Both the position numbers and the translations under genes were made by a program. This document shows positions 6,886 to 15,928 of a DNA stretch of 26,429 nucleotides, one piece after another. The number at the start of each line of letters is the position of its first letter. Within the stretch, counting starts at the first letter, position 1. Under the pieces are notes generated by a model. That model ran no database searches. It saw only the letters and a program-made list of their open reading frames with translations, and had not been told where the DNA came from. Source of the stretch: Candidatus Woesebacteria bacterium (lineage in GTDB: Bacteria; Patescibacteriota; Microgenomatia; UBA10105; UBA927); contig JAGVFE010000093.1 in the NCBI GenBank assembly GCA_020057765.1, forward strand, positions 1 to 26,429, given 5' to 3'.

Positions 6886-8058
6886 ATGCTTCGGAGCTTC
6901 AAAGGGCTTTATCACCTGATTGTTGCGATAGTTGCCAATATTTGGTTTGGTTTTCCCAGCAGGAGGCTGACCGTGGTAGGCATTACCGGTACGGACGGCA
7001 AATCGACTACGACCACGATCACCTACGAAATACTCAAAAACGCTGGCTTTAAAACTTCCATGATTACCTCCGTTCATGCAGTTATTGCCGGTAAAGCATA
7101 CGACACGGGCTTCCACGTGACGACGCCAACGGCCTGGTGGGTGCAAAAGTATCTGCGGGAGGCAGTTAATCACAGGGATACCCATTTTGTTCTGGAAGTG
7201 ACCTCTCATGCTCTCTCACAGTATCGGGTGTGGGGAGTCAAGTTTGCCGTAGGTGCCATTACCAACGTGACGCATGAACATCTTGACTGGCATGGAACAT
7301 ATGAACAGTATTTGCGCACCAAACTATTGCTGCTTGGCGCATCAAAGATAGCGGTCTTAAACCGTGATGATGCCGACGTCTATGACCAGGCCATGGCAAA
7401 ATTACGAAACAAAAAAGTCGTTACGTATGGCATCCGCCGCGATGCCATGGTGACAACTAAAACCCATCCATTTACCACGCAATTGCCAGGAATCTTTAAT
7501 CAATACAATTGTTTTGCTGCGTTGGCAATTTCCGGTGCATTGGGTGTTGATAAGAAAAAAGCAGCTCAAACAATTAAATTTTTTAAAGGAGTGCCCGGTA
7601 GGATGGAAGTGATCCAGAGAAAACCATTTGGTGTCATCGTGGATTTTGCCCACACGCCCAATGCCATAACGCAAGTCCTCAAGACCGTCCGGCCGATGAC
7701 CCAAAAGCGCCTGTTTCATGTTTTTGGCAGTGCGGGACTTCGCGACCGTACAAAACGGCCCATGATGGGCAATGCATCGGCTGAGTTTGCCGACGTGATC
7801 GTCTTGACCGAAGAAGATTATCGTACGGAAGGCGTCAATAGCATCATAGAAGAAATCGCTTCCGGCATCCCGCCAACCAAAGAGGTTTATAAATTTCCAA
7901 ATCGGCAAGTCGCTATTTCGTTTTCACTTCATACAGCCAGTCCTGGTGACCTGGTCATCATTACGGGCAAGGGCCACGAAAAAAGTTTGTGTCGGGGGAC
8001 AGCAGAGTACCCGTGGAGCGATCAAGACTGCGTCAAAAAAATCCTCAAACAATTATGA
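6886..8058 (+). CDS. murE: MurE-like UDP-MurNAc-tripeptide synthetase lacking domain 1
   Basis: Mur ligase adding the third residue of the peptidoglycan stem peptide with ATP. The P-loop GTDGKST is at residues 35-41; in standard MurE it is near residue 110, so the N-terminal UDP-binding domain is absent and the protein has only 390 residues. Conserved features are TGFHVTTP, LEVTSHAL, ITNVTHEHLDWHGT and, in the C-terminal domain, FAHTPNAI and GSAGLRDRTKRP. The residue-selecting motif DNPR of MurE is replaced by EDYRTE, so whether it adds diaminopimelate or lysine cannot be read. A hydrophobic stretch (residues 8-22) precedes the P-loop. The frame is open to 6847, but 6886 is chosen from the promoter and alignment. 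It overlaps pgeF by ATGA. Confidence 0.88.
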   Translation: MLRSFKGLYHLIVAIVANIWFGFPSRRLTVVGITGTDGKSTTTTITYEILKNAGFKTSMITSVHAVIAGKAYDTGFHVTTPTAWWVQKYLREAVNHRDTHFVLEVTSHALSQYRVWGVKFAVGAITNVTHEHLDWHGTYEQYLRTKLLLLGASKIAVLNRDDADVYDQAMAKLRNKKVVTYGIRRDAMVTTKTHPFTTQLPGIFNQYNCFAALAISGALGVDKKKAAQTIKFFKGVPGRMEVIQRKPFGVIVDFAHTPNAITQVLKTVRPMTQKRLFHVFGSAGLRDRTKRPMMGNASAEFADVIVLTEEDYRTEGVNSIIEEIASGIPPTKEVYKFPNRQVAISFSLHTASPGDLVIITGKGHEKSLCRGTAEYPWSDQDCVKKILKQL

Positions 8059-8774
8059 TGCAAAGACACCTTGGTTTATATCAGTCGACCCTTCTGCAGA
8101 GAGTTCCGTCGCTTTTGCATGGTTTTTCAGGAAGAGCGATGGGCAACATGAAAAAGGATTTGGCGGCACGGAAACGTTTTTTTGATGCTGTTGGCATTGA
8201 TGGGGATGTTACGATATCAGAACAAATTCATGGAGCCGTTGTGTCGTTTGTTGACGGGGCAAAAGAGTCGCCTATAGTGGGATCAGATGGTCTAGTGGTG
8301 AATAAAGCAGGAAGAGCTCTTGGAGTTTTTACTGCAGATTGCGTACCGATACTTTGTGTCGATCCAACGTCACGGACCATTGCGGTAGCACACGCTGGAT
8401 GGCGCGGAACATACGGCAAAATTGCGCAACACGCCGTCGAATCTATGAAGTCTGGAGGAGCTCAAGTTGCCAATATTCTTATCTGGGTTGGACCACACAT
8501 AGGTATGTGTTGCTACTGGGTTGACCAAGATCGAGCAAAACGATTCGTCGATGGTTTTGGCAAGGATCCGCAAATGGCATCATTTTTTGAAAATTCCTGG
8601 CATTTGGATCTTGGATATGTCAATTATCGCCAACTTATTGAATCAGGGATTAAATCAGAAAACATCGACGTTGCGATCACCTGTACCTCATGTCAGCATG
8701 ACGAATTTTTTTCGTATCGGAAAGACTCAAAAGAAACTTTTGGAGAAATGATGGGGGTGATTGAATGGATATAA
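8055..8774 (+). CDS. pgeF: PgeF/YfiH-family multicopper-like purine nucleoside or peptidoglycan-editing protein
   Basis: Member of the DUF152/YfiH family. In E. coli YfiH (PgeF) prevents misincorporation of L-Ser in place of L-Ala during MurC action; other members act as purine nucleoside phosphorylases. The metal-binding residues are visible as H59 (EQIHGA), C96 (ADCVPIL) and H113 (HAGWRGT), followed by IWVGPHIGMCCY. At 239 residues it has the normal length. The start at 8055 overlaps the murE stop as ATGA; the frame is open further upstream, but that part is unlike the family. It lies directly before murC, with a 10-base overlap, which supports a role in editing the MurC product rather than in purine salvage. 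Confidence 0.88.
   Translation: MMQRHLGLYQSTLLQRVPSLLHGFSGRAMGNMKKDLAARKRFFDAVGIDGDVTISEQIHGAVVSFVDGAKESPIVGSDGLVVNKAGRALGVFTADCVPILCVDPTSRTIAVAHAGWRGTYGKIAQHAVESMKSGGAQVANILIWVGPHIGMCCYWVDQDRAKRFVDGFGKDPQMASFFENSWHLDLGYVNYRQLIESGIKSENIDVAITCTSCQHDEFFSYRKDSKETFGEMMGVIEWI
8753..8760 (+). promoter_or_regulatory. strong ribosome binding site for murC inside pgeF
   Basis: GGGGGTGATT, within the pgeF 3' end, matches the extended anti-Shine-Dalgarno pairing GGAGGTGATC closely and lies about five bases before the murC ATG at 8765. Most genes here lack such a site, so murC may be initiated independently. Confidence 0.5.
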
Positions 8775-10174
8775 ATCTTTCGAAGGTAAAAAAAATACAT
8801 TTCGTGGGAATCAAGGGGATTGCCATGGCCTCGTTGGCGGTTTATGCCAAAGAACGGGGATTTGCGGTGAGCGGGACGGATACCGCGGAAAAGTTTCCTT
8901 CTGATGACGTGCTTGCACAAAAAAAGATTATCTCCATGATAGGATTTGATCCGGCACATATTTCCAAAACCTCGCCAGACCTGGTCATCTATACCGGTGC
9001 GCACGGTGGGCGGGACAATGGAGAAGTTCAAGAGGCAATTAAAAAAGGAATTCCGGTGTTGCCCCATGGTAAGGCACTTGGGTTGTTCATGACGAGCAAA
9101 CGCCAGATTTCTGTGGCCGGCAGTCACGGCAAGACGTCGACGACCGCTATGATTGCCACAATTTTGGCGCACGCCGGGTACGATCCATCATATGCCATCG
9201 GTTGTGGACAAATTGCGGGACTTGGGTTGCCCGGTCATTATGGTCATGGAGATTGGTTTATTGCTGAGGCAGATGAATACGTCACTGACCCAGGCCATGA
9301 TGCAACTCCTCGTTTTCTTTGGCAGACTCCGGAAATTCTCGTTGTCACTAACATTGACTATGATCATCCGGACGTGTATGGTTCGCTTAATGATGTTGTT
9401 GCCGCGTTTGTTCGTCTCCGTGATAAAGTGACGAGCCGCGGTGAAGTTATTCTTTCTTCTGATGATCCTGCTTGCCGGCCACTCATACGGCGGGAAAATT
9501 CTGTGGCCTTAGTGGGATTTAATGGAGCAGATTACGAGGTGAAAAATGTCCATTTTAGCCAAGGGCGGACGTTTTTTGAACTGGAAATGCCGTCAGTTGC
9601 AATCGGTGAGTTTATTTTGCAGGTTCCCGGCAGACACAATGCGCTCAATGCCGCCATGGCTGCAGTGGCGGCATACGGTGCCGGTCTATCGTGGCAGGAG
9701 GTCCGAGATGGTTTGTTTACATTCAGTGGAGCCAAGCGTCGTTTTGAAAAAATTGGTGCTGTGGGCACAAGTATTTTTTATGATGATTACGCCCATCACC
9801 CATCCGAGATTTCCGCCACACTTGACGCTGCGCGTGCGTGGTATCCCAAGCGGAGAATCATTGCGGTGTTTCAGCCGCACACGTATTCGCGGACGAAAGC
9901 TTTGCTTGATGAATTTTCCGGCGCGTTTGTTGACGCCGACATGGTTTTAGCAACAGATATTTACGCATCAGCGCGCGAGCAGGATACCTTTGGAGTTTCC
10001 GGCGTCATGTTGGCTGAACGGATTGCTAACCGTCATCCAAACGCATTTTTTGCCAAGGACAAGGAGGGCGTCAAAAAACTTCTGTCCGCCAAAACGCAAG
10101 ACGGAGACGTGGTTATTTTTATGGGAGCGGGTGATATTGGGAATTGGGGAAGAGAGATTGTTGACCAAATATGA
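8765..10174 (+). CDS. murC: UDP-N-acetylmuramate--L-alanine ligase
   Basis: Adds L-alanine to UDP-MurNAc, the first step of stem peptide synthesis. The N-terminal Rossmann domain starts KIHFVGIKGIAMASLA; the ATP loop GSHGKTST is at residues 119-126; EADEYVTD and VTNIDYDHPDVYGS follow; the C-terminal domain has IFYDDYAHHPSEI and VFQPHTYSRT. It is full length at 469 residues. The pattern ADEYVTD and some divergence from MurC (for example GIKGIAMA instead of GIGGxGM) leave Mpl-like ligase as an alternative, but the neighbours murB and murA favour MurC. It overlaps both neighbours by 10 and 4 bases. Confidence 0.9.
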   Translation: MDINLSKVKKIHFVGIKGIAMASLAVYAKERGFAVSGTDTAEKFPSDDVLAQKKIISMIGFDPAHISKTSPDLVIYTGAHGGRDNGEVQEAIKKGIPVLPHGKALGLFMTSKRQISVAGSHGKTSTTAMIATILAHAGYDPSYAIGCGQIAGLGLPGHYGHGDWFIAEADEYVTDPGHDATPRFLWQTPEILVVTNIDYDHPDVYGSLNDVVAAFVRLRDKVTSRGEVILSSDDPACRPLIRRENSVALVGFNGADYEVKNVHFSQGRTFFELEMPSVAIGEFILQVPGRHNALNAAMAAVAAYGAGLSWQEVRDGLFTFSGAKRRFEKIGAVGTSIFYDDYAHHPSEISATLDAARAWYPKRRIIAVFQPHTYSRTKALLDEFSGAFVDADMVLATDIYASAREQDTFGVSGVMLAERIANRHPNAFFAKDKEGVKKLLSAKTQDGDVVIFMGAGDIGNWGREIVDQI

Positions 10175-11151
10175 ATACTAAAATACAGGAACTGAAGAAA
10201 ATATTAGGAGAACGGGCGAAAGAAAATGAATTGCTCGCTCGATACACCACGTTTAAAGTGGGTGGTCCGGCAGACCTTTTCTATGATGCAAAAACCGCTG
10301 ATGAATTAACCCAAGCCGTGATTTCCGCGCGAAGGCTTAGTGTTCCAATTTTTATATTGGGTGGAGGCTCCAACATACTCATCGGAGACAGGGGGATGCG
10401 GGGACTGGTTGTCAAAAACAGCACCAACGCCATCGTCATGCGCGGGGCTAAGGGCAGCTATAAAAGCGGTCAGTCAACCGGAAAAGTGTTCGTGGAAGCA
10501 GAAAGCGGAGTTCTTATCAATAAATTAGTCCGCGACACGATTGAGGAGGGACTCGGTGGGCTAGAAATGCACTTGGGTTTACCCGGCACCGTCGGTGGGG
10601 CTATGTTTATGAACTCCAAGTGGACCAAGTCCGAGTCGTATGTGGGCGATGTCGTCTACCAAGCAACCATACTGACTCCTACCGGTGATATGCAGACCGT
10701 TTCGCGTGACTACTTTCATTTTGGATACGATCAAAGTGCAATTCAAATAACCGGAGATCTTGTTCTGAAAATAATTTTCGCCTTGACGCCGACTTCCAAA
10801 GAGACATTATGGGAAATAGCTAATCAGAGCGTCGCCTATCGACGAGAAAGTCAGCCGCAGGGCGTGATATCTGCCGGGTGCACATTCCGCAATATATCCA
10901 AAGCAGAGGCGCTATCCGTTCCAACTCCTAATCACACGACATCAGCCGGTTTTTTGGTTGATCATGCAGGGCTTAAAGGCGCAATTGTTGGTGGCGCACA
11001 AATATCGCCAATACACGCTAACTTCATCATCAACCAAAATCATGCCACGGCTGCTGATGTAGTACAATTGATTGAACGAGCCCGCGCCAAAGTACTTGAA
11101 AAATTCGGCGTAACACTGGCTGAAGAAGTAGTTAGGGTAGGAGAATTTTAA
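10171..11151 (+). CDS. murB: UDP-N-acetylenolpyruvoylglucosamine reductase
   Basis: FAD- and NADPH-dependent enzyme that reduces the MurA product to UDP-MurNAc. The FAD-binding part has ARYTTFKVGGPADLF, PIFILGGGSNIL and GLEMHLGLPGTVGGAMFMN; the C-terminal domain has YRRESQPQG, ISAGCTFRN and the end region HANFIINQNHATAADV. It is 326 residues. The proton-donor position, a serine in E. coli (SAGS), is cysteine here (C237); this substitution is known in some MurB lineages. Start codon overlaps the murC stop (ATGA), and the stop shares one base with the murA start. Confidence 0.95.
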   Translation: MNTKIQELKKILGERAKENELLARYTTFKVGGPADLFYDAKTADELTQAVISARRLSVPIFILGGGSNILIGDRGMRGLVVKNSTNAIVMRGAKGSYKSGQSTGKVFVEAESGVLINKLVRDTIEEGLGGLEMHLGLPGTVGGAMFMNSKWTKSESYVGDVVYQATILTPTGDMQTVSRDYFHFGYDQSAIQITGDLVLKIIFALTPTSKETLWEIANQSVAYRRESQPQGVISAGCTFRNISKAEALSVPTPNHTTSAGFLVDHAGLKGAIVGGAQISPIHANFIINQNHATAADVVQLIERARAKVLEKFGVTLAEEVVRVGEF

Positions 11152-12485
11152 TGGAAAAATTCATTATTAATGGAGGTATTCCGCTACATGGAACCGTGGC
11201 TGTCGGCGGGGCCAAAAACGTGGCGCTCAAAACGTTTGTTGCAGCGCTTCTGACCGATGAGCCCGTCGTCATCCACAACGTACCGCTGATTCGAGATGTC
11301 ACGTACATGATGGATGTGTTGCGCAGCCTAGGGGCGACTATTGAAATTTCCGATCACACAGTGAGGATACAAAATAGCACGTCCGTCACAACTACGGTAC
11401 CCCTGGAGGTAGGCGCTCGACTTCGCACGTCTTCTATGGTCATTGGTCCGCTCCTTGCACGATATGGTGAGGCAAACATTCCCAATCCCGGCGGCTGCCG
11501 TATCGGTGCGCGCCCCATTGATCGGCATATCGAGGGACTCAAAGAGATGGGTGCAGAGATTATATACAATCACGACGACGGATATTTTCATGCAACATCA
11601 TCCGGTCTTCATGGAACAACGTATCGTTTTCCAAAAAACACCCATACCGGCACGGAAACATTGCTCTTGGCTGCCGTCCTTGCCCAGGGGGAAACAATTC
11701 TTGAAAATGCAGCCGAAGAAATAGAAATCGATGATCTCATCAAACTCTTGCAGTCTATGGGTGCAGATATCGCGCGGATTTCTGCTCGGACCATCAAGAT
11801 TCATGGTGTCAAAAAGCTCCATGGAACAGAATTTACTATCATGCCGGATCGGAATGTGGAAGTAACGTTTGCTCTGGCTGCCGCAATCACCGCAGGAAAG
11901 ATTACGGTTCAAAACTCGCAAAGACACAACATCCGGTCATTCCTTAGCGCGTTGGGTTCTGCCGGGGGTGTCACGGGAGAAGTGGATGAGCACACAACCA
12001 CGTATTCGGGCAACGGGAACTATAAGCTGACATCCATCGTTACCGCGCCTGACCCAGGATTTATGACTGACTGGCAGGCGCCGTGGGCAGTCTTTATGAC
12101 GCAAGCCAGCGGAAGATCCGCCATTCACGAAACGGTGTTTGAGAGTCGTTTTTCCTATGTTTCGGAACTGAAAAAGATGGGCGCAGAGATAGAATTTTTC
12201 GATCCGCCGGTCGAAGATCCAGAAGCGTTTTATAATTTTAACTGGAACGATCATCCGGACGGCTATCACCAGGGGATTAAGATACTAGGACCGACCATTC
12301 TTCATAACGCGATTTTGGAAATTGACGATCTGCGGGCAGGCGCAACGCTCGTTTTGGCAGCACTTGCGGCTAAAGGTGAAAGCTATGTTCACGGAGTAGA
12401 AATTTTAGACCGGGGCTATGAAAATTTTGAAAAAAGTCTCAAAAATCTCGGAGCAAACATTGAGCGAGTAAAGGAGGAAGTATGA
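11151..12485 (+). CDS. murA: UDP-N-acetylglucosamine 1-carboxyvinyltransferase
   Basis: Transfers enolpyruvate from PEP to UDP-GlcNAc, the first committed step of peptidoglycan synthesis. The start FIINGGIPLHGTVAVGGAKNVALK is typical. The catalytic cysteine is C116 in PGGCRIGARPID, so the sequence is of the fosfomycin-sensitive cysteine type rather than the aspartate type. The end contains DDLRAGATLVLAALAAKG and ILDRGYENFEKSLKNLGA. It is 444 residues, slightly longer than E. coli MurA, with an inserted stretch around FDPPVEDPEAFYNF near residue 350. GGAG at 11139-11142 may act as a ribosome binding site. It overlaps the next gene by ATGA. Confidence 0.95.
   Translation: MEKFIINGGIPLHGTVAVGGAKNVALKTFVAALLTDEPVVIHNVPLIRDVTYMMDVLRSLGATIEISDHTVRIQNSTSVTTTVPLEVGARLRTSSMVIGPLLARYGEANIPNPGGCRIGARPIDRHIEGLKEMGAEIIYNHDDGYFHATSSGLHGTTYRFPKNTHTGTETLLLAAVLAQGETILENAAEEIEIDDLIKLLQSMGADIARISARTIKIHGVKKLHGTEFTIMPDRNVEVTFALAAAITAGKITVQNSQRHNIRSFLSALGSAGGVTGEVDEHTTTYSGNGNYKLTSIVTAPDPGFMTDWQAPWAVFMTQASGRSAIHETVFESRFSYVSELKKMGAEIEFFDPPVEDPEAFYNFNWNDHPDGYHQGIKILGPTILHNAILEIDDLRAGATLVLAALAAKGESYVHGVEILDRGYENFEKSLKNLGANIERVKEEV
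12470..12477 (+). promoter_or_regulatory. near-perfect Shine-Dalgarno site for the nucleotidyltransferase gene
   Basis: AAAGGAGG within the murA 3' end lies four bases before the ATG at 12482. It is the strongest ribosome binding site in the window and stands out in a cluster where most starts have none. Confidence 0.6.
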
Positions 12486-13747
12486 AGAATGGTTTTTCAG
12501 TCGTATTACTTGCTGCAGGAATGTCTTCCCGTTTCTGGCCATTGTACGAGAAGTTTGCATTGCCGATGTTTGGTAAGCCGCTTATTTTGCATGAAATTGA
12601 TCACATACAACGCTTACGGCCCAAGGGCATCGTAGTTGTTGCAAATGAATCTAATGTATCAATGCTTCGGTCGATACTTGGTAAACAGTACAAGCTTGTT
12701 GATTTAGTGGTGCAAAAAGGTGAAGGACAGGGAGCCGCTCTTGTTGCGGCTGCTGAAAAAATATACGGTCCAACGCTGATAGTAAATAGTTCTGATGTTT
12801 ATTCATTCGAACTTCTTGATCAACTTGTTGCCAAATGGCAAAAGCAGCGTGGCATGTTGATTACTGCACGAAAAGTCACTCATTATTATCCAGGTGGATA
12901 TCTCAAACTTCACGAAAACGGTAGTGTCGAGCGTATTATCGAAAAGCCAGATCCTGCCGATGTGCCAAGCGATTTGGTTCGCGTCGTAGCGGAGATGGCG
13001 CCTTCATTACAAGAACTTGCAGATGCGTATTTACCGGATGATGACCCAAAAGAAGGTGAAGTTGCTATTCTTAATCGACTCATCTCGAAAGGACATACGT
13101 GTGACACATTTGTGACCAATGAATTTTGGACCCCAATAAAATACCCATGGCACCTTCTTGATGTCCTTGAGTACTTTTTGGGAATTCTGACACCGCAACG
13201 CGGTAAAAATTTAGTACTTGCCGATAATGTGCATATTTCAGGGACAGTCTATTTGGGCGATAATGTGAAGATTTTTGAAAACACCAAGATCACGGGTCCG
13301 TGCTACATCGGCAATAACACGATTATCGGAAACAACAATATCATTCGCGCCAGTCATATCGGGGCCAACTGTGTGACGGGGTTTAATACCGATATAACAC
13401 GAAGTTACATCGGCGATAATTGTTGGTTTCACAGTAACTACATAGGCGATTCGGTGCTTGAGGGGAATGTCAGCTTAGGATCGGGAACGGTATTAGCTAA
13501 TTTTAGGTTTGATGAAGGGGAAATATATTCGACTGTTAAAGAAGAGCGAGTGAATACTAAGCGAACGAAGCTTGGCGCAATAATCGGAAAAAACGTGCGC
13601 GTTGGTGTCAATACGAGTATCATGCCCGGAATAAAAATCGGCACGAACAGCCTCATCAGTGCTGGGATAGTCGTTGATTGTGATATTGCCGAAAATACAT
13701 TTTGTTACGGCAAAACGGAACTCGTTTTGAAAAAAAATGAGCGATAA
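12482..13747 (+). CDS. GlmU-like sugar nucleotidyltransferase with left-handed beta-helix
   Basis: Two-domain protein. Residues 1 to about 230 form a nucleotidyltransferase fold, with LLAAGMSSRFWPL followed by KPLILHEI, GEGQGAAL, NSSDVY and IEKPDPADVP. Residues from about 245 are hexapeptide repeats (for example GDNVKIFENTKITGPCYIG) of a left-handed beta-helix, ending with GTVLANFRFDEG and GVNTSIMPGIKIG. This is the layout of GlmU and archaeal-type UDP-GlcNAc/glucose-1-phosphate pyrophosphorylases. The usual GxGxR is GMSSR here. UDP-GlcNAc synthesis next to murA would make sense, but the sugar cannot be fixed from sequence. Lack of a clear acetyltransferase terminus makes me leave the gene symbol empty. 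It overlaps the next gene by 11 bases. Confidence 0.85.
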   Translation: MKNGFSVVLLAAGMSSRFWPLYEKFALPMFGKPLILHEIDHIQRLRPKGIVVVANESNVSMLRSILGKQYKLVDLVVQKGEGQGAALVAAAEKIYGPTLIVNSSDVYSFELLDQLVAKWQKQRGMLITARKVTHYYPGGYLKLHENGSVERIIEKPDPADVPSDLVRVVAEMAPSLQELADAYLPDDDPKEGEVAILNRLISKGHTCDTFVTNEFWTPIKYPWHLLDVLEYFLGILTPQRGKNLVLADNVHISGTVYLGDNVKIFENTKITGPCYIGNNTIIGNNNIIRASHIGANCVTGFNTDITRSYIGDNCWFHSNYIGDSVLEGNVSLGSGTVLANFRFDEGEIYSTVKEERVNTKRTKLGAIIGKNVRVGVNTSIMPGIKIGTNSLISAGIVVDCDIAENTFCYGKTELVLKKNER

Positions 13748-14468
13748 AACGAAACCGCCAATTGTCGTGCTTCACGGATGGGGACTGACCGGCGACACAT
13801 TTTCTCCTTTAGTTGAGGCTTTGCGAGGGCTTGGGTATCAGGCCGAGTCACTGGATTTTCCCGGCTTTGGAGCTGCTCAGCTTCCTGAAAAATCTTGGGG
13901 ATTGAAAGAATACGCAGAGTTTCTGGATAAATGGCTCCAAAAACGAAACCTCAAAAATCCTTTGTTGTTTGGCCATTCGTTCGGCGGACGGGTAGCGCTC
14001 AAATTTGAGCAACTTTATCCCGGCAGAGTCACGGCTCTTGTTTTGAGTGGAACACCAGGCTATACGCCGGCGTCTTTGTGGAGAATGATATTTGGGTTTG
14101 TATTTAGCAAGCTTGGAGGTGCGTTATTTTCTCTTCCGTTATTAAATCTTATAGAAGATCCTACCCGTTTGTTTTGGTACCGGCTCATCGGCGCAAAAGA
14201 TTTTTTGCGCCCACAAAAAGTCATGCGTGACACGTTTAAAAAAATTGTAACGGAAAATCTGGTTGCTCCGATGCGTTCAGTTCGTTGTTCATGTCTTCTT
14301 GTGTGGGGTGAGGACGATCGTATGGTCTCCGTCGGTATTGCCCGTCGGATGGAACGAACGATACCAGGCGCAAAACTTATCGTGATTGCCGATGCACGAC
14401 ATGGCGTGCCATTCAAAAAAGCAAACGAGGTTGCGGCAATCGTGAATGAGTTTGTCAGGTCAATATGA
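13737..14468 (+). CDS. alpha/beta hydrolase
   Basis: A 243-residue single-domain alpha/beta hydrolase. The oxyanion region VVLHGWGLTG is near the start, the nucleophile elbow is GHSFGG with S81, the acid is in WGEDD (D193 or D194), and the histidine is in DARHGVPF near residue 222. A cap-like stretch (about residues 110-160) is rich in F, L and W. Substrate cannot be read from the sequence; it could be a lipid or sugar ester, or a thioester. It is embedded between the sugar nucleotidyltransferase and murF with overlaps on both sides, so an envelope-related substrate is plausible. It is not a normal dcw gene in model bacteria. Confidence 0.85.
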   Translation: MSDKTKPPIVVLHGWGLTGDTFSPLVEALRGLGYQAESLDFPGFGAAQLPEKSWGLKEYAEFLDKWLQKRNLKNPLLFGHSFGGRVALKFEQLYPGRVTALVLSGTPGYTPASLWRMIFGFVFSKLGGALFSLPLLNLIEDPTRLFWYRLIGAKDFLRPQKVMRDTFKKIVTENLVAPMRSVRCSCLLVWGEDDRMVSVGIARRMERTIPGAKLIVIADARHGVPFKKANEVAAIVNEFVRSI

Positions 14469-15928
14469 ATATCATTCTTCTTTTGATTTCCGTTCCCTGG
14501 ACAATCCGTTTGGTTGGCAATCTTCTTTCCTACGTGCACCTCTGGTATGTCAAAGAGTACCGCTGGGATCGGATGTGGATTCACCTTCACACCAAGCAAG
14601 GTAGACTCATTTTGTTCCCCGCCCGACGAATACCACCACTTTCGCCCAAGGCGGTCGTTCTATTTTTTTCAACATTTCTTGCATGCGGCGCTCTTTTTTT
14701 TCTTCTCCCCGTTCATCCGCTCCTTGCGTTGTTTGTTTTAGATATTGCGCTTTTTCCGATTACGGCACTCCTTGTCCTTCTCATGAAACTTCCGACGACA
14801 CTTTATCATGAGTATAAAATTGCACAAGCGCTTGCCAAGTTTGGTGCACAGTCAAAAATGACGGTGATCGGCATCACCGGTAGTTTTGGCAAAACGTCGA
14901 CCAAGGAAAACCTGGCGACTATTTTGGGTTCGAAATATAAAGTTCTTAAAACTGAAGCAAGCAAAAATTCACCGATTGGCATAGCCGAGACCTTACTCGA
15001 AAAACCTACGTCTACTTACGATGTGTTTGTAGTGGAGATGGGGGCTTATAAAAAGGGCGAGATTGCAAGGATGTCTCAAATGGTCAAACCGAAGATAGGC
15101 ATTATCACTGCTATAAACACCCAACATCAGGATCTTTTTGGCACGATCGAAACCACAATGAAGGCAAAGTATGAGCTTATTAGCGGTTTAGTGGGTAAGC
15201 GGATTGCGATTTTTAATGCGGACAACAAATATACGCGGCAGATGGCACAATGGGCAGTTAAAGATGGCTGTCGTGTGTGGCTCTACGCAAAAGAAAATTA
15301 TAAACTGCTAAATGCAGAAAAGATTTTTCGTGCAGAAAACATAGTATCTGATCTTGCCCATGTGGCGTTTGACGTATGTGTGGAAAAAAGTCGAGTGCAT
15401 GTGTCTGTAAATGTTCTGGGAGAACATCAAGTGAGTAATATACTTGCTGCAATAGCAGGTGCGGTAGCCGGAGGAATGACTCTCAATGATGCAGTTAAAG
15501 CTGCAGGAAGTATTCGTCACAATCCCAAAACTTTAGAGTTGATTCCGGGAATCAACGGGTCAATCTATATCAATGATACGTTCAACAATAATCCTGATGC
15601 GGCCAAGGCAGCGCTTGCAGTACTTGCAAAGGCGAGCGGCCGAAAGATTCTCGTATTTCAGCCGATGATTGAGCTTGGATCATATGCTCGAGCAAGTCAC
15701 AATGAGGTTGGTAGAGAAGCGGGAAGAGTTTGTGATGACATCATTCTGACGAATGGCAATTTTGCTGATGACTTTATTGCCGGCGTGCACTCGTCAAGTC
15801 CAGAGAAAAATGTTGTAATTTTGTCTCCGATTGAGACGGCAAAATTTATCCGCGGCACGGGCAAAAAAGACGACGCGGTACTTTTTAAAGGAAAAGAAGC
15901 AGAGTTTGCCTTTCGGCTTCTCATATGA
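14465..15928 (+). CDS. murF: MurF-like D-Ala-D-Ala ligase with N-terminal membrane segments
   Basis: Adds D-Ala-D-Ala to the stem peptide, completing the UDP-MurNAc pentapeptide. The Mur ligase core starts at about residue 132 with the P-loop GSFGKTST (139-146), then SPIGIAETLLE, VVEMGAYKKGEI, TAINTQHQDLFGT and, in the C-terminal domain, NDTFNNNPDAAKAAL and MIELG. The first ~110 residues do not look like MurF domain 1. They hold hydrophobic helices at about 1-22, 63-84 and 86-110, so the enzyme is predicted to sit in the membrane, near MraY. At 487 residues it matches no soluble MurF layout. Overlaps with both neighbours are ATGA type. Confidence 0.87.
   Translation: MNIILLLISVPWTIRLVGNLLSYVHLWYVKEYRWDRMWIHLHTKQGRLILFPARRIPPLSPKAVVLFFSTFLACGALFFLLPVHPLLALFVLDIALFPITALLVLLMKLPTTLYHEYKIAQALAKFGAQSKMTVIGITGSFGKTSTKENLATILGSKYKVLKTEASKNSPIGIAETLLEKPTSTYDVFVVEMGAYKKGEIARMSQMVKPKIGIITAINTQHQDLFGTIETTMKAKYELISGLVGKRIAIFNADNKYTRQMAQWAVKDGCRVWLYAKENYKLLNAEKIFRAENIVSDLAHVAFDVCVEKSRVHVSVNVLGEHQVSNILAAIAGAVAGGMTLNDAVKAAGSIRHNPKTLELIPGINGSIYINDTFNNNPDAAKAALAVLAKASGRKILVFQPMIELGSYARASHNEVGREAGRVCDDIILTNGNFADDFIAGVHSSSPEKNVVILSPIETAKFIRGTGKKDDAVLFKGKEAEFAFRLLI

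Noticed and set aside
7402..7908. 168-codon open frame on the minus strand inside murE
   Set aside because: Antisense to conserved Mur ligase sequence; no motifs, no promoter.
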